Source: Xanthoparmelia taractica (lineage: Eukaryota; Ascomycota; Lecanoromycetes; Lecanorales; Parmeliaceae). Taken from it: a DNA stretch of 21,920 nt. Numbering within the stretch: position 1 is the stretch's first letter; each line of letters begins with the position of its first letter. The notes below the pieces were generated by a model that saw only the letters and a list, made by a program, of their open reading frames with translations, did not search any database and had not been told where the DNA came from. Shown piece by piece: positions 19,428-21,920 of this stretch. The stretch covers positions 1-21,920 of the forward strand of contig JANQBS010000454.1 in NCBI GenBank assembly GCA_033085395.1, given 5' to 3'. The translations under genes and the position numbers were made by a program.

Positions 19428-21552
19428 ATAATAATTTGCATATAGTCTCACTAAAGCCCTAAGTTCGATTTCAATTTAATTCTTGAAAAAAAAAATTTAA
19501 TTAAAGAAAATTATTCGAATAATAGAAAAATATAAAAAAAAAAAAAAAGACTTAAATTGTAATAATTATAAAGGTTATTAATATTTATATAATAAATTAA
19601 AAATCTATTCTTTTACGTTATTAGAAAAGTCGCGAGATTAAATACGAGTAAGGTTTTTAGCGCTTATAATTTTCAAAAATCTCTATTATCTATTATCTAT
19701 ATTTAATATAACTTTATAAATCTTTATTTAATTTCTATAAGTTTTTTTTTTAAATTATAAAGCTAAATTAGCGCTTTCTAATAATCTTTAACTTATAGAA
19801 TTTTATAGTATAATTATAAAGATATATTAAGTTAAAATATCTTAATCCCTAAGAGCCCTCGCACGTAATCTCGAAATTTAATCTCAACACGAATCGACTT
19901 TAAATCTTTTCTTTTTCTTGATCTTAATAATATATATAACTTAAATCTATAAAATAAAATTAATAATAAATTATCTATTCTATTTATATTCTTAAATAAA
20001 TAAAATCGTTAAAGAATTAATAATATTAATATTAAACTAAAATCTTTTCTCTCTTTTTAAATACTTTTTAAATTTCTTTTCTTAATCTTAATAATATATA
20101 GATTATAAAAATCTATAAATAAATAAAGTTATTTAAGAATTAATAAAGCTATTCTTAAGTTATAATTTAAATTTAATACTTTATATATTAGATTAGAAGC
20201 TACGTTTAATAGATAATTAGAATAGTTTAATCTAATAGATTAAATATTATAAAAAAATTCTTTCGTTTCTACGCTAATAAAAAAAGTTCTTTCGTTCTAA
20301 TACTAATCGTAATTTAATTCTAAATTCGTAGATTCTACGTTCGAATTTAATATCTGAAAAAAAAAATTTAAAAAAATTAAAAAGATAGAAAAATAATAAA
20401 AGTAGAAAAATTAAAAATTAAAAATATTTAACTAACAATTATAGAATTATTTCTACTTTATTAGCGTCTCGAAGTTACTTTAGTTATTTAGTAGAAAATC
20501 TTTTAAATTAAAAGCTAAATCTTACGTTAGACTTGAAAATATTTTAATTACCACGAATTTAATTCGTGGACCTATACTTATCTAAGAGTAAAATATTAAA
20601 ATTATATTAGTTACTATTTTTAATTAGTCTTATATATTTAAAAAAATATAATTTATCGTAAAATATATAATTTCTATAACGATATATTACTACTAGAAGT
20701 AACTAAAGCGATAATAGTAGTATACGTATTTAGCTATAGTAGTATAAGTATAAAGAATCTATCTCGTCTACGAAAGTCTTTAATAAGAGTCTTATTGCTA
20801 AGTCACTAGTAAGTACTTAGTAGCTACTCGATAGCTACTATCGTAGTAGTTTATCTCTAATAGAGAAGATCTCGTCGAGACCATAAGTATATATAAAGTA
20901 GATATATATATTTCTAATATATATAAGTTAAATATATACGATTAGTATATAAATAAACGTACTCGCTAGTATATTAATTATTTCTTTATCTATTCGTAAG
21001 TAGTTATTAACTACGACGAAGTGACGCTATAGCTATCTTTTTCGCGAAAGACTTTATTAATCTAGCTAACGAAGACTTTAGTAGCGTAGTCGTCTTAATA
21101 GACACTAGTACTACTATCGTCTTCTACTTCGAAGATAATATAGTACTGCGTATTTTCTTAGTAGGGCTAGCGATAGTATTACTTACGAAAGACTACGAGT
21201 TTTAGATATAGTAATAATCGTAAAAGTCTTTATTAGTGTCTTACTCGTAGCGCTAAAAGTCTTTATTAGATCTATTCTTTAACTATACTCTCTAATAAAA
21301 TCTAGTACATTATTAAGATTCTTAATATTATACTAAATATTATATTTAAAGTCGTATTTAATCTATCGTATTATATACTTAATATACTAATTACTTCTCT
21401 ATTAAGATTAACGTTTATTAATAAGCTTCTCGATATTATAAACGTCTATATTCTCTTTTATATTTAGCGTCGATAAGTACGCTAAATATAAATACTTATA
21501 TAGAGTATTATCTAGTAAGACGCTAGCTTTAGATAAGTTTATTGAAATTCGA

Positions 21553-21575
21553 GTCACGTGACTAGATCACGTGAC
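21553..21575. repeat. Paired TCACGTGA palindromes
   Basis: TCACGTGA occurs at 21554-21561 and again at 21567-21574, 13 bp apart centre to centre. CACGTG is the core site for bHLH factors in fungi, but here it lies in decayed DNA far from any gene seen, so a regulatory role is not supported. Another CCACGTGT lies at about 21638. Confidence 0.5.
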
Positions 21576-21828
21576 ACGCTAAGGCGTGCCTTATAGTCTC
21601 GCTTTTCTAGCTAGTACTTCTTAGTTAATATAACTACCACGTGTTCTACTTTATATTTTAATAGATTATAAGTTCGAGATCTACCCGATAGTAATTTAGT
21701 TATATTATAATTCATTACTATTACGATAACTCTTTAATACTTATCGCGATACTAAATATCGCTATAGCGATTATTTAATAATCTTCTTATAATAGATATT
21801 TTTTATATTAAAATAATTATTTAGAGTA

Positions 21829-21920
21829 CGGGTCGGAAAGGTATGGTATCTGTTGAACATAGTCGTTTTTAACTTCTTTTCAACTTTTTTTTAAAAATTA
21901 TATCTTTTTAATCTATTTAT
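21829..21920 (+). mobile_element. MITE copy 4, cut by the window end
   Basis: The left end CGGGTCGGAAAGGTATGG follows a TA (21827-21828), and the next bases (CTGTTGAACATAGTCG, then T-runs) match copies 2 and 3 in the same orientation. Only the first 92 bp are in the window. One G-to-A change in the end sequence separates it from the consensus. Confidence 0.8.

Larger units (their letters stand above)
18431..21920. repeat. RIP-degraded AT-rich block (right flank)
   Basis: It shows the same composition as the left block: AT-rich, TA-rich, CA and TG scarce, CG retained, and no substantial reading frame. Patches at about 18880-18990, 19130-19200 and 19380-19480 keep more CA, TG and GC and contain recognisable repeat fragments, listed separately. 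The remainder, especially 19500-20700, shows nothing I can assign. Confidence 0.85.

Noticed and set aside
19404..19480. Functional tRNA gene
   Set aside because: The B-box-like motif is present but the T, acceptor and anticodon stems do not pair.

Overview
The window looks like nuclear DNA of a filamentous ascomycete (Pezizomycotina). The genes have short spliceosomal introns (48-140 nt, GT-AG or GC-AG, several with CTAAC-type branch sites) and encode proteins with recognisable fungal orthologues. The flanks are AT-rich and almost free of CpA/TpG, are rich in TpA and keep CpG, which is the footprint of repeat-induced point mutation (RIP). I cannot narrow the class further from sequence alone.

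Layout. Bases 1 to about 6045 are a RIP-degraded AT block holding repeat debris, three complete copies of a ~272 bp MITE-like element, a pair of ~250 bp inverted repeat arms and a decayed reading frame at the edge. About 6050-18430 is a normal-composition gene island with five genes, all housekeeping in type: RGP1 (minus, 3 exons, Golgi Rab-GEF subunit), RRG9 (minus, 1 exon, mitochondrial), a WDR62/MABP1-like double WD40 propeller protein (plus, 4 exons), the proteasome alpha-2 subunit (minus, 7 exons) and a RING-CH (MARCH-type) membrane E3 candidate (plus, 2 exons). Bases 18430-21920 are a second RIP block with foldback structures, degenerate direct repeats, SINE-like fragments and the start of a fourth MITE copy cut by the window end.

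Gene relations. RRG9 and the WD40 gene are divergent over 399 bp. The proteasome gene and the RING-CH gene are divergent over 396 bp, and both products belong to the ubiquitin-proteasome system. The WD40 and proteasome genes converge on a ~900 bp intergenic space whose second half is a striking G-rich, strand-asymmetric island. The five genes are not a cluster of one pathway.

The points most worth following are the MITE family that stays intact in RIP-saturated DNA, the G-rich island between convergent genes, and introns whose retention would not simply stop translation. In the RING-CH gene retention swaps an Asp-rich tail for an Arg-rich one. In the proteasome gene a 54-nt intron is stop-free and in frame. 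I did not find a clearly new enzymatic or defence system.
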